The position numbers were made by a program, and so were the translations under genes. Shown here piece by piece: positions 8,314-18,810 of a DNA stretch of 64,000 nt. Source of the DNA: Robinsoniella peoriensis (GTDB lineage Bacteria > Bacillota > Clostridia > Lachnospirales > Lachnospiraceae); the NCBI RefSeq assembly GCF_042680125.1, contig NZ_JBHTNY010000012.1. One strand, given 5' to 3'. Every line of letters begins with the position of its first letter. Position 1 is the stretch's first letter. Below the pieces are notes generated by a model that was not told where the DNA came from, searched no databases, and saw only the letters and a program-made list of their open reading frames with translations.

Positions 8314-10080
8314 ATGATTAAAAAATTAATGAAAAGTATACGGGAGTATAAACGGGATTCCTTATTGACTCCTTTTTTCGTATCGCTGGAAGTTGTAATG
8401 GAGGTAATTATACCGCTTCTTATGGCAATGCTGATTGACTATGGAATCGATGGTAAGGATTTGGGATACATATGGAGAATGGGGATCTTTCTGGTAGTAT
8501 CCGCCATGATATCCCTCATATTCGGGGCACTTTCAGGCAAGTATGCAGCCAGCGCCTCGGCAGGATTTGCAAAGAATCTGAGAAAAGATATGTATTATAA
8601 TGTACAGAACTTTTCATTCTCTAATATTGATAAATTTTCAACGGCAAGTATCGTTACAAGGCTTACCACAGATATAACAAATGTGCAGAACGCTTATCAG
8701 ATGATTATACGAATGGCGGTGAGAAGCCCGATTATGCTGGTGTTTTCCATGATTATGGCATTTGGAATTAATGTGCAGATGGCCTTTATTTTCTTATGTG
8801 CCATACCTATACTGGGGATTGGACTTTGGGTGATTATGACAAAAGCGCACCCCATATTTGAACGGGTATTCCGTACCTATGATAAATTAAATAATGTTGT
8901 CCAGGAAAACCTTCACGGAATCCGGGTGGTAAAGTCCTATGTACGGGAAGAACATGAGAACGGAAAGTTTAAGAAGATTTCCGGCAGTATTTATTCTGAT
9001 TTCTCAAAGGCAGAAAAACTGCTGGCTTTTAATATGCCGCTGATGCAGTTTTGTATGTATGCATGTATGCTGTTGGTTTCCTGGTTTGGTGCAAGGGCAA
9101 TTGTGGCATCCGGAAATAATCCGGCAGTGGGGATGTCAACTGGACAGTTAATGAGTTTGATTACTTATGCAATGCAGATACTGATGAGTCTGATGATGCT
9201 GTCCATGGTATTTGTAATGATCACCATGTCAAGAGCTTCTGCCGAGCGTATCGTAGAAATCCTTACTGAAGAAAGCAGCCTGAAAAATGGGGAACATCCG
9301 GTAATGGAAGTGAAAGATGGCTCCGTAGTATTCGAAGATGTAAATTTCAGTTATGCAGGTGATCAAAATAAATTGTGCCTGAAGAATGTAAATCTGGAAA
9401 TTAAATCCGGTGAAACCGTTGGGATTATCGGTGGAACCGGTGCGGCAAAGACCACCCTTGTCCAGTTAATACCAAGGCTGTATGATGTGACTTCCGGCAA
9501 TCTTCTGGTTGGAGGCAGGGATGTGCGCAGTTATGATATAGAAACCCTCCGGGACCAGGTAGCCATGGTGCTGCAGAAGAATATTCTCTTCTCCGGAACG
9601 ATTAAGGAGAATCTCCGCTGGGGAAATGAGTCTGCAACGGATGAAGAATTGATACATGCATGTATATTGGCCCAGGCGGATGATTTTGTACAGAGTTTCC
9701 CCAATAAATATGATACTTATATAGAACAGGGAGGAAGTAATGTATCGGGAGGCCAGAAGCAGCGCCTCTGTATTGCCAGAGCCCTTCTTAAAAAGCCAAA
9801 GATATTAATTCTGGATGATTCAACCAGTGCCGTTGATACCAGGACCGATGCCATGATACGAAAAGCATTTGCAGAAGAAATTCCTGATACAACGAAATTT
9901 ATTATCGCCCAGCGTATCTCCTCCGTACAGGATGCGGACAAAATCATTGTTATGGACGGCGGGTATATACAGGATGTGGGTACCCACGAAGAACTGCTTG
10001 CAGGCAGTAATATTTATAGAGAAGTATATGAATCCCAGGTGAAAGGAGGCGTGGAAGATGAATCAGAACAGTCAAAATAA
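8314..10080 (+). CDS. ABC exporter half-transporter, degenerate-site subunit (BmrC/LmrC-like)
   Basis: 588 residues: a six-helix membrane domain (about 1-310) fused to a nucleotide-binding domain. Walker A is GIIGGTGAAKTT (K379), with an unusual Ala where GSGK is normal. The signature is VSGGQKQRLCIARAL. Walker B ends in DD (D501, D502) instead of DE, and the switch histidine is Gln (Q533 in IIAQRISSV). Loss of the catalytic Glu and His is what heterodimeric exporters such as BmrCD and LmrCD show in their degenerate-site subunit. The next gene overlaps by 23 bp and supplies the canonical partner. The likely job is drug or lipid export from the cytoplasmic membrane, controlled by the upstream MarR protein. 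RBS GGAGG lies 8 bp before ATG 8314. Confidence 0.9.
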   Translation: MIKKLMKSIREYKRDSLLTPFFVSLEVVMEVIIPLLMAMLIDYGIDGKDLGYIWRMGIFLVVSAMISLIFGALSGKYAASASAGFAKNLRKDMYYNVQNFSFSNIDKFSTASIVTRLTTDITNVQNAYQMIIRMAVRSPIMLVFSMIMAFGINVQMAFIFLCAIPILGIGLWVIMTKAHPIFERVFRTYDKLNNVVQENLHGIRVVKSYVREEHENGKFKKISGSIYSDFSKAEKLLAFNMPLMQFCMYACMLLVSWFGARAIVASGNNPAVGMSTGQLMSLITYAMQILMSLMMLSMVFVMITMSRASAERIVEILTEESSLKNGEHPVMEVKDGSVVFEDVNFSYAGDQNKLCLKNVNLEIKSGETVGIIGGTGAAKTTLVQLIPRLYDVTSGNLLVGGRDVRSYDIETLRDQVAMVLQKNILFSGTIKENLRWGNESATDEELIHACILAQADDFVQSFPNKYDTYIEQGGSNVSGGQKQRLCIARALLKKPKILILDDSTSAVDTRTDAMIRKAFAEEIPDTTKFIIAQRISSVQDADKIIVMDGGYIQDVGTHEELLAGSNIYREVYESQVKGGVEDESEQSK

Positions 10081-11956
10081 ATCAGAAAAGAAAACAATGG
10101 AAAAAGTAAACGGAAAAGTAGTGAAGAGACTCTTGTCCTATATCGGGCAGTATAAACTGCGCTTTACCTTAGTGCTTATCTGTATCCTGATCAGTGCACT
10201 GACCAGTGTAGCCAGCTCTTTGTATCTGGAGACGCTGATCGATGATTATATAACACCGCTTTTACTGGAAGCGGCGCCTGTATTTACGCCGCTTCTGAGA
10301 TCTGTCCTGTTTATGGGCTGCATCTATCTGGCTGGTGTTGTGGCAACGCTGCTCTATAACCGGCTTATGGTTGTAATTGCCCAGGGAATTCTCAAAGATA
10401 TCAGAGACTCCATGTTTGCAAAAATGCAGACATTGCCCATCCGGTATTTTGATACCCATGCCCATGGAGATATTATGAGTCATTATACAAATGATACCGA
10501 CACGCTGCGTCAAATGATGGCTCAGAGCATACCGCAGATGTTTTCTTCAATGATCACCATTGTGTCCGTATTTTTTGCAATGCTGTTTACCAGCTGGCAG
10601 CTGACCATATTTGTGCTGATTTTTGTATTTATTATGCTGAACGTGACGAAGCTGATCGCGGGAAAGAGCGGCTACTATTTTATTCGCCAGCAGGCAGCGC
10701 TGGGGGGGCTGAATGGTTTTATTGAAGAGATGATAAACGGGCAGAAAGTAATTAAAGTATTCTGCCATGAAGAAAAGGCCAAGGAAGAATTTAACCAGAA
10801 AAATGAGGAACTTTGTGCTGATGCCACTCAGGCAAATGCTTTTGCCAATATATTAATGCCTGTTATGGGAAATCTGGGAAATCTCCAGTATGTGTTAATT
10901 GCTATGTTGGGAGGGACATTGGCGCTGACAGGAATGGCCGGGCTTACCATCGGAACGATTGCTTCCTTCCTGCAGTTGAGCAGAAGCTTTGTAAATCCCC
11001 TCAGCCAGATATCCAACCAGTTAAATATGGTCGTTATGGCACTGGCTGGCGCAGAACGTATTTTTAATCTGATGGACGAAGAACCGGAAGTGGATGAAGG
11101 GTATGTAACGCTGGTAAATGCAGTCTATGACAAAGCAGGAAACCTGACAGAAGCAAAAGAGCGTACCGGACTATGGGCATGGAAGCATCCTCATGGGGAT
11201 GGAACACTGACCTATACAGAACTAAAAGGAGAGGTACGGTTCTACGATGTGGATTTCGGATACAATGCAGATAAGATCGTGCTGCATAACATTACGCTGT
11301 ATGCAGAACCGGGGGAAAAACTGGCATTTGTCGGTTCAACGGGAGCAGGGAAAACAACAATTACCAATCTCATCAACCGTTTTTATGATCTGGCAGACGG
11401 TAAGATCCGTTATGACGATATTAATATTAATAAAATTAAAAAAGACGACCTTCGGCGATCCCTGGGTATTGTATTGCAGGATACCAATCTTTTCACCGGA
11501 ACCATTATGGAAAATATCAGGTATGGAAAACTGGATGCTACTGAAGAAGAAGTATTTGAAGCGGCACGCCTGGCAAATGCAGATGGCTTTATCCGGAGAC
11601 TGCCGGATGGATACGATACGGTAATTACCGGAAACGGAGGCAGCCTCTCCCAGGGACAGCGGCAGCTGATTGCAATAGCCAGAGCGGCAGTAGCTGATCC
11701 TCCGGTTATGATTCTGGATGAAGCCACTTCTTCCATTGATACCAGAACGGAATCTATTGTTCAAAGGGGAATGGACGGGCTGATGCATGGAAGAACCGTA
11801 TTTGTAATTGCCCACAGATTATCCACGGTACAGAATTCAGATGTGATCATGGTATTGGAACAGGGGCGGATTATAGAACGGGGAAGCCATGCAAAACTGA
11901 TCAGTGACAGAGGGAAGTATTACCAGCTCTATACAGGAGCTTTTGAGTTAGAATAA
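10058..11956 (+). CDS. ABC exporter half-transporter, canonical-site subunit (BmrD/LmrD-like)
   Basis: 632 residues: a short cytoplasmic N-terminus, six membrane helices (about 20-335) and a complete nucleotide-binding domain. Walker A is GSTGAGKTTI, the signature region is SLSQGQRQLIAIARA, Walker B is MILDEATSSID with the catalytic Glu, and the switch His is in VIAHRLSTV. An extra stretch before the NBD (about 350-385, KERTGLWAWKHPHG) is common in LmrD/BmrD-type subunits. It overlaps the previous gene by 23 bp with its own GGAGG site, so a 1:1 heterodimer is expected. Together with the degenerate partner it forms an asymmetric multidrug-type exporter; the substrate is unknown. Confidence 0.9.
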   Translation: MNQNSQNKSEKKTMEKVNGKVVKRLLSYIGQYKLRFTLVLICILISALTSVASSLYLETLIDDYITPLLLEAAPVFTPLLRSVLFMGCIYLAGVVATLLYNRLMVVIAQGILKDIRDSMFAKMQTLPIRYFDTHAHGDIMSHYTNDTDTLRQMMAQSIPQMFSSMITIVSVFFAMLFTSWQLTIFVLIFVFIMLNVTKLIAGKSGYYFIRQQAALGGLNGFIEEMINGQKVIKVFCHEEKAKEEFNQKNEELCADATQANAFANILMPVMGNLGNLQYVLIAMLGGTLALTGMAGLTIGTIASFLQLSRSFVNPLSQISNQLNMVVMALAGAERIFNLMDEEPEVDEGYVTLVNAVYDKAGNLTEAKERTGLWAWKHPHGDGTLTYTELKGEVRFYDVDFGYNADKIVLHNITLYAEPGEKLAFVGSTGAGKTTITNLINRFYDLADGKIRYDDININKIKKDDLRRSLGIVLQDTNLFTGTIMENIRYGKLDATEEEVFEAARLANADGFIRRLPDGYDTVITGNGGSLSQGQRQLIAIARAAVADPPVMILDEATSSIDTRTESIVQRGMDGLMHGRTVFVIAHRLSTVQNSDVIMVLEQGRIIERGSHAKLISDRGKYYQLYTGAFELE

Positions 11957-12041
11957 GGGGATATTTTGTATAAAAGTATAAGAATATCATAAATGTGTAA
12001 AAAATACTCAAAAAATTGCAACGATAAATGCCAATTGCTAG

Positions 12042-12050
12042 TGCTATAAT
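12042..12050 (+). promoter_or_regulatory. Extended -10 promoter element before the GH2 gene
   Basis: TGCTATAAT is a perfect extended -10 (TGnTATAAT) 74 bp before the start codon. No clear -35 at 17 bp, which is usual for extended -10 promoters. This gives the giant GH2 gene its own transcript. Confidence 0.5.
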
Positions 12051-12123
12051 GTCAAAGACAAGGTGAAAATTCGTATATAAATTGTACGATTTACACAAAA
12101 CAAACCTTAAGAAGGAGGACATT

Positions 12124-15100
12124 ATGGGCAAGAGAAGAAAGAAACTATTGAGCATGGCATTGGTTGTCGGTATGGTAGTATCCAACCTGTCACCGTATAC
12201 GAATGTACTGGCGGCAGAACCGGATAATGTGTCCACGGGGAGTGCAGAAACAGCGGAGTTAAATGAAGACCCCGGCGATGCACTGCCCCCTGGGACTGCA
12301 AAGGCAATTAAGGAGACAGAGTCAGAAACAGAACCAGAAACAGAACCGGTCAGCCGGGTAGAGACAGAAACAGAAGCAGTAAGGGAATCAACGTCGCAAG
12401 CAGAGACAATTGCAGAGACAAACCAGGTGGAAACAGAAAAAGAAACAATGAGTGAAACCGAGACACAGCTGACAGAAGAAACCGAGACTGAAACTGCCAG
12501 GGAGACAAAGAATAAAAATGCAGCAGCAGTCAATAATGTGGATGTAAATGGATTGTTTGCAGAATATTATACGACTTCCGGTAGTGGAAAGAATGTGAAA
12601 CTGGATGCACTTAAGTCAAAAGGTATTGATTATAATATTAATTACGGGGATTTGAATGCCAAGCTGATGCTTACAACGGGAAAAGATGATTATGCCGGCA
12701 TCCGCTGGAGCGGCAGAATCCGGGTACCGGAAACAGCGGATTACACCTTCTACGGTCTTGCTGACAATGGAATCAGACTGTGGGTGAATGGAGAGCAGCT
12801 GTTTAATTACTGGGACGGCGAGTCCTGGGATATATTACAGACAAGTAAAGGAGTAGCATTAGAAGCAGGAAAATTCTATGATATTAAAGTAGAATATTTT
12901 GACTACAGCGGAGGCGCACATGCCACTTTATCCTGGAGTAATAACAAAGGATTGAAGGACAAGAGTACCATTCCGTCATCTGCATTTTTCCTCCCCTCTG
13001 ATTATAATGGAATTTATATTGGAAGCATCGATACTTCCCAAGCGAACCTGAAGGAAGGCGAAGACTTTAAGGGGGATGTAACAGTAAATGGTTTTGGACT
13101 GGATCAGGTGGAAAGTTTTGAGATTGTAAAGACTTCCGGTGAATCCCTGAAGACTCCTGTCTACGCAGAAGTAACCTCACAAAAAAATGAAGAAGCAAAA
13201 ATTGTAATCCCAAATATGGAAACCGGTACATACAAGCTGAAAATCAAACAGAGCAATACTGCCGTGATTTCAAAAGGCCTTATCATTGTAAAACCGGGAA
13301 CAGAGGAAGTTCCAACAAGAACAGAACGTCCAAGGGCAGACTGGGAAAGAGAGTCCTATGTAAACTTAAACGGAATCTGGGAGTTCGACTTTGACGCAGA
13401 TGAAGAAGGAAAAAATGCAGGCTGGTATAATCCGGATCAGGAATTTTCAAGATCCATTAACGTACCGTTCTGCTGGGAATCTTCTTTAAGCGGTATCAGT
13501 GACCCTGATTATAAAGGTCAGGCATGGTACAAGAAAACAGTTCGTGTAGACAAGTCCTGGGAAGGCAGAAAAATCTTCTTAAAGTTCGGAGCCGTTGACT
13601 GGAAATGCAAGCTCTGGGTCAATGGGGAAGAAGTCGGAGAACACATTGGCGGGTACAGCGCATTTGAAATGGATGTCACAGATCATATGAAAGCGGGCGA
13701 AGACAATGTTATAACGCTCTGGGTAGAGGATAAAGGAAGCTACGGCGATGACAGCTATCCGGCATTGATTGGTAAACAGGGAAGAAACGCACCTTGCGGA
13801 TATATCCATACAAGCGGAATCTGGCAGACAGTGGGTATGGAAGCCAGAAGTGCAACCTATCTGGACAATGCCAAAGCAGTTTCGGATATTGACAATGCTA
13901 CGGTAACTTATGATCTGGATGTAACCACAGATAAAGACCAGACACTTACAGTGGAATATGATTTTGCAAGTACCGTATATGACATGGAAAATGACGTGGA
14001 TATCCCTACCGGTTCCGTGGTAGAGGGAAGCCAGGAGATTCAGGTAGAATCAGGTGACAACGAGGTGGAACTTTCCCCGATTGCCATTGCAAACCAGAAA
14101 CTCTGGAATTACGATGATCCAAATCTTTACCAGGGTACCCTGACCGTTAAGGATATGGATGGAAATGTGCTGGATGAACTTTCTACTTACTTTGGACTTC
14201 GTAAGGTAGAAGCGAAATATTACAATGAAGACCTGGGTGTAAAATATATTTATCTCAATGATGAACCTGTTTATATGTCAGGACTTCTGGACCAGGGCTT
14301 CTGGGAAGAGGGAATCTATACCGCACCATCCGAAGATGCTTTAAAATATGATATTCTGGCAATGAAAGAAGCCGGATTCAATATGATCCGTAAGCATCTG
14401 AAAATTGAAGATCCGCTGCAGTATTACTGGTGTGATAAATTAGGAATGATGGTATGGCAGGATATGCCGCATGCAACCGCTATGGTGCCCTCCAAAGAAG
14501 GCGGCGAGGCGCTTGGCAGAAAATATTATGAAGAATGCCTGGATGCTGCAATGGAAATGAATTATAACCATCCGTCAATTGTGTCCGTTATGCTGTTCAA
14601 CGAAACCTGGGGACTGTATGCGGCATATAATGATAACGGCAAGAACCGGAACGTAAAAGCATCTGACGGCAAGAGTACGGCAGAGTGGGTAGAGTACTTA
14701 TATAATAAGACAAAAGGGGCATATCCGAATATGCTGATTGAGGATATGAGTCCCTGCAACAGTGACCACGTTCAGCCGTCTGACCTGAATACATACCACA
14801 TGTATCCAAAATCTTATGACGGTACTGTAGGTGATGTGGAGAACAGGGTTAACAATGCATATGTAGGATCAGAAAATAACTATAAGTTCGGCTTTAAGCA
14901 GGATGGCGATCCCCTTTTGAACAGTGAGTACGGCGGTGTTGCTGCTTATGACGGCGATTTTGACATCTCCTATTGCTTTAAATTTATGACAGATGTTCAG
15001 AGAAGATATGAAAAACAAAGCGGATTTGTATATACAGAGCCATTTGACGTAGAATACGAGCGCAACGGAATATTGACCTATGACAGGCAGAAGAAGATCT

Positions 15101-18100
15101 TTGGTTATGATGAAATTGCATATGGCGGTGACATGGGAATCCAGGATTTAGTACAGGAGACCTATATCGGAATCGTAGACAGTCCGGTTAAAAATGTAAA
15201 ACCGGGAGCAAAGATAAAAACAAAGATTATGGCAATGAGCTGGACAAATGATGTACCGGAAAATACCGTTGTAAAATGGCGTTTCGACGGAACAGACATC
15301 TATGGAAACAATATCAGCACAGACCTTGCCGGTACACTGGGAATGGAAATTATCCCTTATGAAAAAGCAGAAGCAAGCCTTTCCTTCCATGCGCCTGCCC
15401 AGGCTTGTGTTGGAACTTTAACCGTATGGATAGAAGGACCGGATGGAGCAAAAATTGCGAAAAACTTTACCAATATCGTAGTTGCAGATCCGTCAAGCGA
15501 GAATAAAGAACTGATTCTGGATAACGAAAATGGTTCCATTACCATGAAAGCAGCTGTTAATGACCGCAGGATGGTTACCACAGAAGGAACCGGAAGCCAG
15601 GATTACAGCTATACATTGCCGGAAAACTTTAACCTTGATACTTTAAATGGCCTTAAAATTATTGCTGAGGCATCATCCTTCAAAGGTCAGACAGGAACTG
15701 ATAAGAACCATTCTTCTTTCAGCTCTGCATACAGCCAGACAGCAGAGGGCAGGGAGCGGGCATCGGATATGACCGTTTATGTAAACGGCGTAGAGGTTGA
15801 CACGGTTTATCTTCCGGACAACCCAAGGGATATGAGAGGAACACTTTCCCTGAATGCTCCATATAACGGTGCAACCAGTGCAGGTGACTTTGGTTATCTG
15901 GTAAATTTAAGTGTATCAAAGGAAAAACTGGCTGAAATTAAAGCCGCTATGGGTGACAGTAAAGTAATGAAAGTTACTTACGCTGTAAAAGAGGATGCAG
16001 CAAATCAAAACGGACTTCGTATTTACAACTCCGTATACGGAAGATATGCTGTAAATCCTACCATTATCTTAAATCCAAAAGACATTGAAAAAGCAGATCA
16101 GGTAACGGCAGTAAAAAATATTAAGACAGATTCTGATAATTACAGTGTTGAAGGTGTCTTATCGGGCAATTCCAGCCTGAACGTAAGAACGGGCGAGAAA
16201 GAAGGATATGTTATCGCTCTTGCAAACGGCGGAAGCAGTATTACCGTTACAAATAAGAAGACAAACCAGGTGATTGGAGATGCAGCAGAATTGGCAGCAG
16301 GAAACCATCACGTAAAAGTAACCTTATTTGACGAACAGATTCGCGTATTTGCAGATAACAACCCGGAAGCTGCTATAAATGTATTTGACAGAAGCGGTTT
16401 TACCGGAGGAATCACGGTAAATGCATCCGGAACCAATCCGGTAGCAGATCTTGTGGTTTCACCGGAATCCTATGAAGCAGTTAAGTCGGAAATCGATGAT
16501 ACCGTAAAAGATGTTGAAGTAACGGATGATTTCAGCGATGCAGATTATGCAAAAAGATATGAAATCATGGGTGGTGCATGGAGTGGAAACGTCTTAAACG
16601 GCGCACTGAATATGAGCGCTTCTGATCAGGGAGATAAAATGATAATGAAGGGCATCTCCATGTCAGACGGTATCTACGAAATGGATATCAAAGTAACCAA
16701 CTCATCAGGAATAAACGGAAATGCAGGATTTTTATTCCGTTCTTCTAACTATAATATTGGACCGGATGGTGCCAATGGATATTATGCAGGTATTGGTGAC
16801 CGTTATGTACAGCTTGGACGCATGAGCCAGGGATGGAAAGAGCTTGCTAAAGTTACCGTTCCGGAACTGGTTGTAGGAAGTACACATACACTCCGCATTG
16901 CAGTATTTGGTTCCCGGATCCAGATCTATGTAGATGATGCCCAGGTTCCATGTGTAGACATTAATGATTCTACGTATCTGGAAGGCGGCGCAGCTGTCAG
17001 AGGCTACCGTGTAGCAGCCACATTAGACAACATCCATGTGGCAAGCATCCCGCGTTATAGCAGCACATTTGAAAAAGGCAGTGATGAATGGGAAGCAAAC
17101 GGAAACTGGAAGACCGTGGACGGAGCTTATACTTCCGCTTCTAAGGGTGCATACTCCCTGATTGACAGCAATAAAATAAAAGATGTTCTGTTTGCAGCAG
17201 ATGTAAAACCGGGAACAGAGGACTCCGTAACCGCAATGCTGCTGCGTACCGTAAGCGGATCAGCAGGAATCAGAGGCTATCAGCTGGTTGCAGATGCAGA
17301 AAATGATAAAGTACAGATTGTAAAATCGGAAAATGGCAGGACTACCGTTCTGGCGGAAACCGGCATGCGCCTTCAGGCAGGCAGGACATACCGTTTAACT
17401 GTGGAAATGCAGGGCTCTGTTATCAAGGCTTATAAAAATGACAACAGAGAAGCGCTTATGATAGCAGAAGATTCGGCATTTACCGCAGGTCAGATTGGTA
17501 TCATGAATGTAAATGGAACTTCGGCCATCGACAACGTTGCAGTCAACAACCAGTTTATTGACGGCGGGTTAATGAAACCGGCGGATCCAAAAGCGCTGGA
17601 TGAAATCATTGCAGAAGCACAAAAAGCAGATGCGGGCAAATATACCGCAGATTCTTACAGCAGACTCAAAGCAGCTCTGGATGCGGCCCTGGATGCGGAT
17701 CGTTACGATCAGCAGGAAATTGACGGGGCAGTTACAGCAGTCAGAGAAGCGCTTAACCAGCTGGTATTAAAACCAGTTGATCTTACGGTATTGAACAGTA
17801 AAATTGCAGAAGCGAAGAAATTAGACCCAGGCAGATACACGGCAGATTCTTATGCCAAAGTAAAAGCAGCACTGGCAGCAGCGGAAGCAGTGAATAAAAA
17901 AGACCAGGCAGCAGTAGATGCAGCAGCAAAAGCATTAGGTGATGCCATTGGACAGCTCAAGATAAAACCGGCAGACTTAAGTGTATTAAACCAGAAGATT
18001 GCAGAAGCGAAGAAACTGGATGTGAACAAGTATACCGCCGATTCTTATGCTAAGGTAAAAGCGGCACTGGCAGCAGCAGAAGCAGTTAATAAGAACGACC

Positions 18101-18684
18101 AGGCAGCAGTAAATGCGGCAGCAAAGAACTTAAGTGATGCAATGGCACAGCTCAAGGTGAAACCGGCCGCTCCGAAGGTACCTAAGAAAAATGAAGTTTA
18201 TACCGTCAACAGTCTGGTATACAAAGTAACAAAATCTTCATCCAAAAACGGAACCGTAAAAGTAATGAAGGCAAAGAAAAAATCATATACCTCCATCAGT
18301 GTTCCAAAGACCGTAAAATTAAATGGTTATACCTTTAAGGTTACGGAGATCTATAAGAATGCATTTAAAAACAATACCAAATTAAAGACAGTTAAGATTG
18401 CAGATAATGTAAGCAAAATCGGCTCTTACGCATTTGCAGGATGCAAAAAACTGAAATCCGTTACAATTGGTAAAGGACTGAAAAGCATCGGAAGCAAAGC
18501 ATTCTATAATGACAAAGTATTAAAGAGTATCGTAATAAAATCAACAAAAGTCAGCAAAGTTTACAGCAAAGCATTCAGCGGAATCCATAAGAACGCTTAT
18601 ATTAATGTGCCAAACAAAAAGGCATCTGATTATAAGAAAACCTTCAAAAAAGGGAATCCGGCAAAGACGGTAAAGATTAAATAA
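12124..18684 (+). CDS. Giant secreted glycoside hydrolase family 2 enzyme with PA14, FIVAR and LRR_5 modules
   Basis: 2186 residues from ATG 12124, behind AAGGAGGAC; an in-frame upstream start has no ribosome site. Signal peptide 1-30. A Glu/Thr-rich linker (about 35-137) leads to a PA14 domain (about 139-290) and an Ig-like domain. The GH2 core follows: sugar-binding sandwich (about 400-575), Ig domain, then barrel (about 709-995). The catalytic acid/base is probably E827 (VMLFNETWG) and the nucleophile E935 (LLNSEYGGV). After it come beta-sandwich and LamG-like modules (about 1005-1810), three FIVAR domains (about 1816-2015) and BspA-like leucine-rich repeats to the end. GH2 members cut beta-galactosides, glucuronides or mannosides; the substrate cannot be told here. 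PA14 suggests host-glycan binding. No sortase or SLH anchor. Confidence 0.88.
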   Translation: MGKRRKKLLSMALVVGMVVSNLSPYTNVLAAEPDNVSTGSAETAELNEDPGDALPPGTAKAIKETESETEPETEPVSRVETETEAVRESTSQAETIAETNQVETEKETMSETETQLTEETETETARETKNKNAAAVNNVDVNGLFAEYYTTSGSGKNVKLDALKSKGIDYNINYGDLNAKLMLTTGKDDYAGIRWSGRIRVPETADYTFYGLADNGIRLWVNGEQLFNYWDGESWDILQTSKGVALEAGKFYDIKVEYFDYSGGAHATLSWSNNKGLKDKSTIPSSAFFLPSDYNGIYIGSIDTSQANLKEGEDFKGDVTVNGFGLDQVESFEIVKTSGESLKTPVYAEVTSQKNEEAKIVIPNMETGTYKLKIKQSNTAVISKGLIIVKPGTEEVPTRTERPRADWERESYVNLNGIWEFDFDADEEGKNAGWYNPDQEFSRSINVPFCWESSLSGISDPDYKGQAWYKKTVRVDKSWEGRKIFLKFGAVDWKCKLWVNGEEVGEHIGGYSAFEMDVTDHMKAGEDNVITLWVEDKGSYGDDSYPALIGKQGRNAPCGYIHTSGIWQTVGMEARSATYLDNAKAVSDIDNATVTYDLDVTTDKDQTLTVEYDFASTVYDMENDVDIPTGSVVEGSQEIQVESGDNEVELSPIAIANQKLWNYDDPNLYQGTLTVKDMDGNVLDELSTYFGLRKVEAKYYNEDLGVKYIYLNDEPVYMSGLLDQGFWEEGIYTAPSEDALKYDILAMKEAGFNMIRKHLKIEDPLQYYWCDKLGMMVWQDMPHATAMVPSKEGGEALGRKYYEECLDAAMEMNYNHPSIVSVMLFNETWGLYAAYNDNGKNRNVKASDGKSTAEWVEYLYNKTKGAYPNMLIEDMSPCNSDHVQPSDLNTYHMYPKSYDGTVGDVENRVNNAYVGSENNYKFGFKQDGDPLLNSEYGGVAAYDGDFDISYCFKFMTDVQRRYEKQSGFVYTEPFDVEYERNGILTYDRQKKIFGYDEIAYGGDMGIQDLVQETYIGIVDSPVKNVKPGAKIKTKIMAMSWTNDVPENTVVKWRFDGTDIYGNNISTDLAGTLGMEIIPYEKAEASLSFHAPAQACVGTLTVWIEGPDGAKIAKNFTNIVVADPSSENKELILDNENGSITMKAAVNDRRMVTTEGTGSQDYSYTLPENFNLDTLNGLKIIAEASSFKGQTGTDKNHSSFSSAYSQTAEGRERASDMTVYVNGVEVDTVYLPDNPRDMRGTLSLNAPYNGATSAGDFGYLVNLSVSKEKLAEIKAAMGDSKVMKVTYAVKEDAANQNGLRIYNSVYGRYAVNPTIILNPKDIEKADQVTAVKNIKTDSDNYSVEGVLSGNSSLNVRTGEKEGYVIALANGGSSITVTNKKTNQVIGDAAELAAGNHHVKVTLFDEQIRVFADNNPEAAINVFDRSGFTGGITVNASGTNPVADLVVSPESYEAVKSEIDDTVKDVEVTDDFSDADYAKRYEIMGGAWSGNVLNGALNMSASDQGDKMIMKGISMSDGIYEMDIKVTNSSGINGNAGFLFRSSNYNIGPDGANGYYAGIGDRYVQLGRMSQGWKELAKVTVPELVVGSTHTLRIAVFGSRIQIYVDDAQVPCVDINDSTYLEGGAAVRGYRVAATLDNIHVASIPRYSSTFEKGSDEWEANGNWKTVDGAYTSASKGAYSLIDSNKIKDVLFAADVKPGTEDSVTAMLLRTVSGSAGIRGYQLVADAENDKVQIVKSENGRTTVLAETGMRLQAGRTYRLTVEMQGSVIKAYKNDNREALMIAEDSAFTAGQIGIMNVNGTSAIDNVAVNNQFIDGGLMKPADPKALDEIIAEAQKADAGKYTADSYSRLKAALDAALDADRYDQQEIDGAVTAVREALNQLVLKPVDLTVLNSKIAEAKKLDPGRYTADSYAKVKAALAAAEAVNKKDQAAVDAAAKALGDAIGQLKIKPADLSVLNQKIAEAKKLDVNKYTADSYAKVKAALAAAEAVNKNDQAAVNAAAKNLSDAMAQLKVKPAAPKVPKKNEVYTVNSLVYKVTKSSSKNGTVKVMKAKKKSYTSISVPKTVKLNGYTFKVTEIYKNAFKNNTKLKTVKIADNVSKIGSYAFAGCKKLKSVTIGKGLKSIGSKAFYNDKVLKSIVIKSTKVSKVYSKAFSGIHKNAYINVPNKKASDYKKTFKKGNPAKTVKIK
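17570..18170 (+). repeat. Three FIVAR repeats of about 180 bp in the GH2 gene
   Basis: Three helical units with the pattern AEAKKLD...YTADSYAKVKAAL and AVNKxDQAAV. The second and third copies are close in DNA as well as protein (for example attgcagaagcgaagaaa at both starts), pointing to recent duplication. Confidence 0.8.
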
Positions 18685-18690
18685 TTGAGA

Positions 18691-18732
18691 AAAGACTGCT
18701 CCGGTTTTTATGGCTGGAAGCAGTCTTTTTTT
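18691..18732 (+). terminator. Strong terminator after the GH2 gene
   Basis: AAAGACTGCTCC pairs with GGAAGCAGTCTTT (one bulge), followed by a T-run. It begins 6 bp after the stop codon. Confidence 0.9.
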
Positions 18733-18810
18733 GATTTTTGGCGGATCGTATTCGACTGGCTCCTATTGGATACGAAGCGGTCACTGAGCCGGGAAATGCA
18801 TCAGGATTTC

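Noticed and set aside
11901..12533. Minus-strand 210-codon open frame opposite the GH2 gene start
   Set aside because: It is produced by the Glu/Thr-rich repeat coding region on the other strand (giving Ser/Val-rich nonsense) and has no ribosome site.
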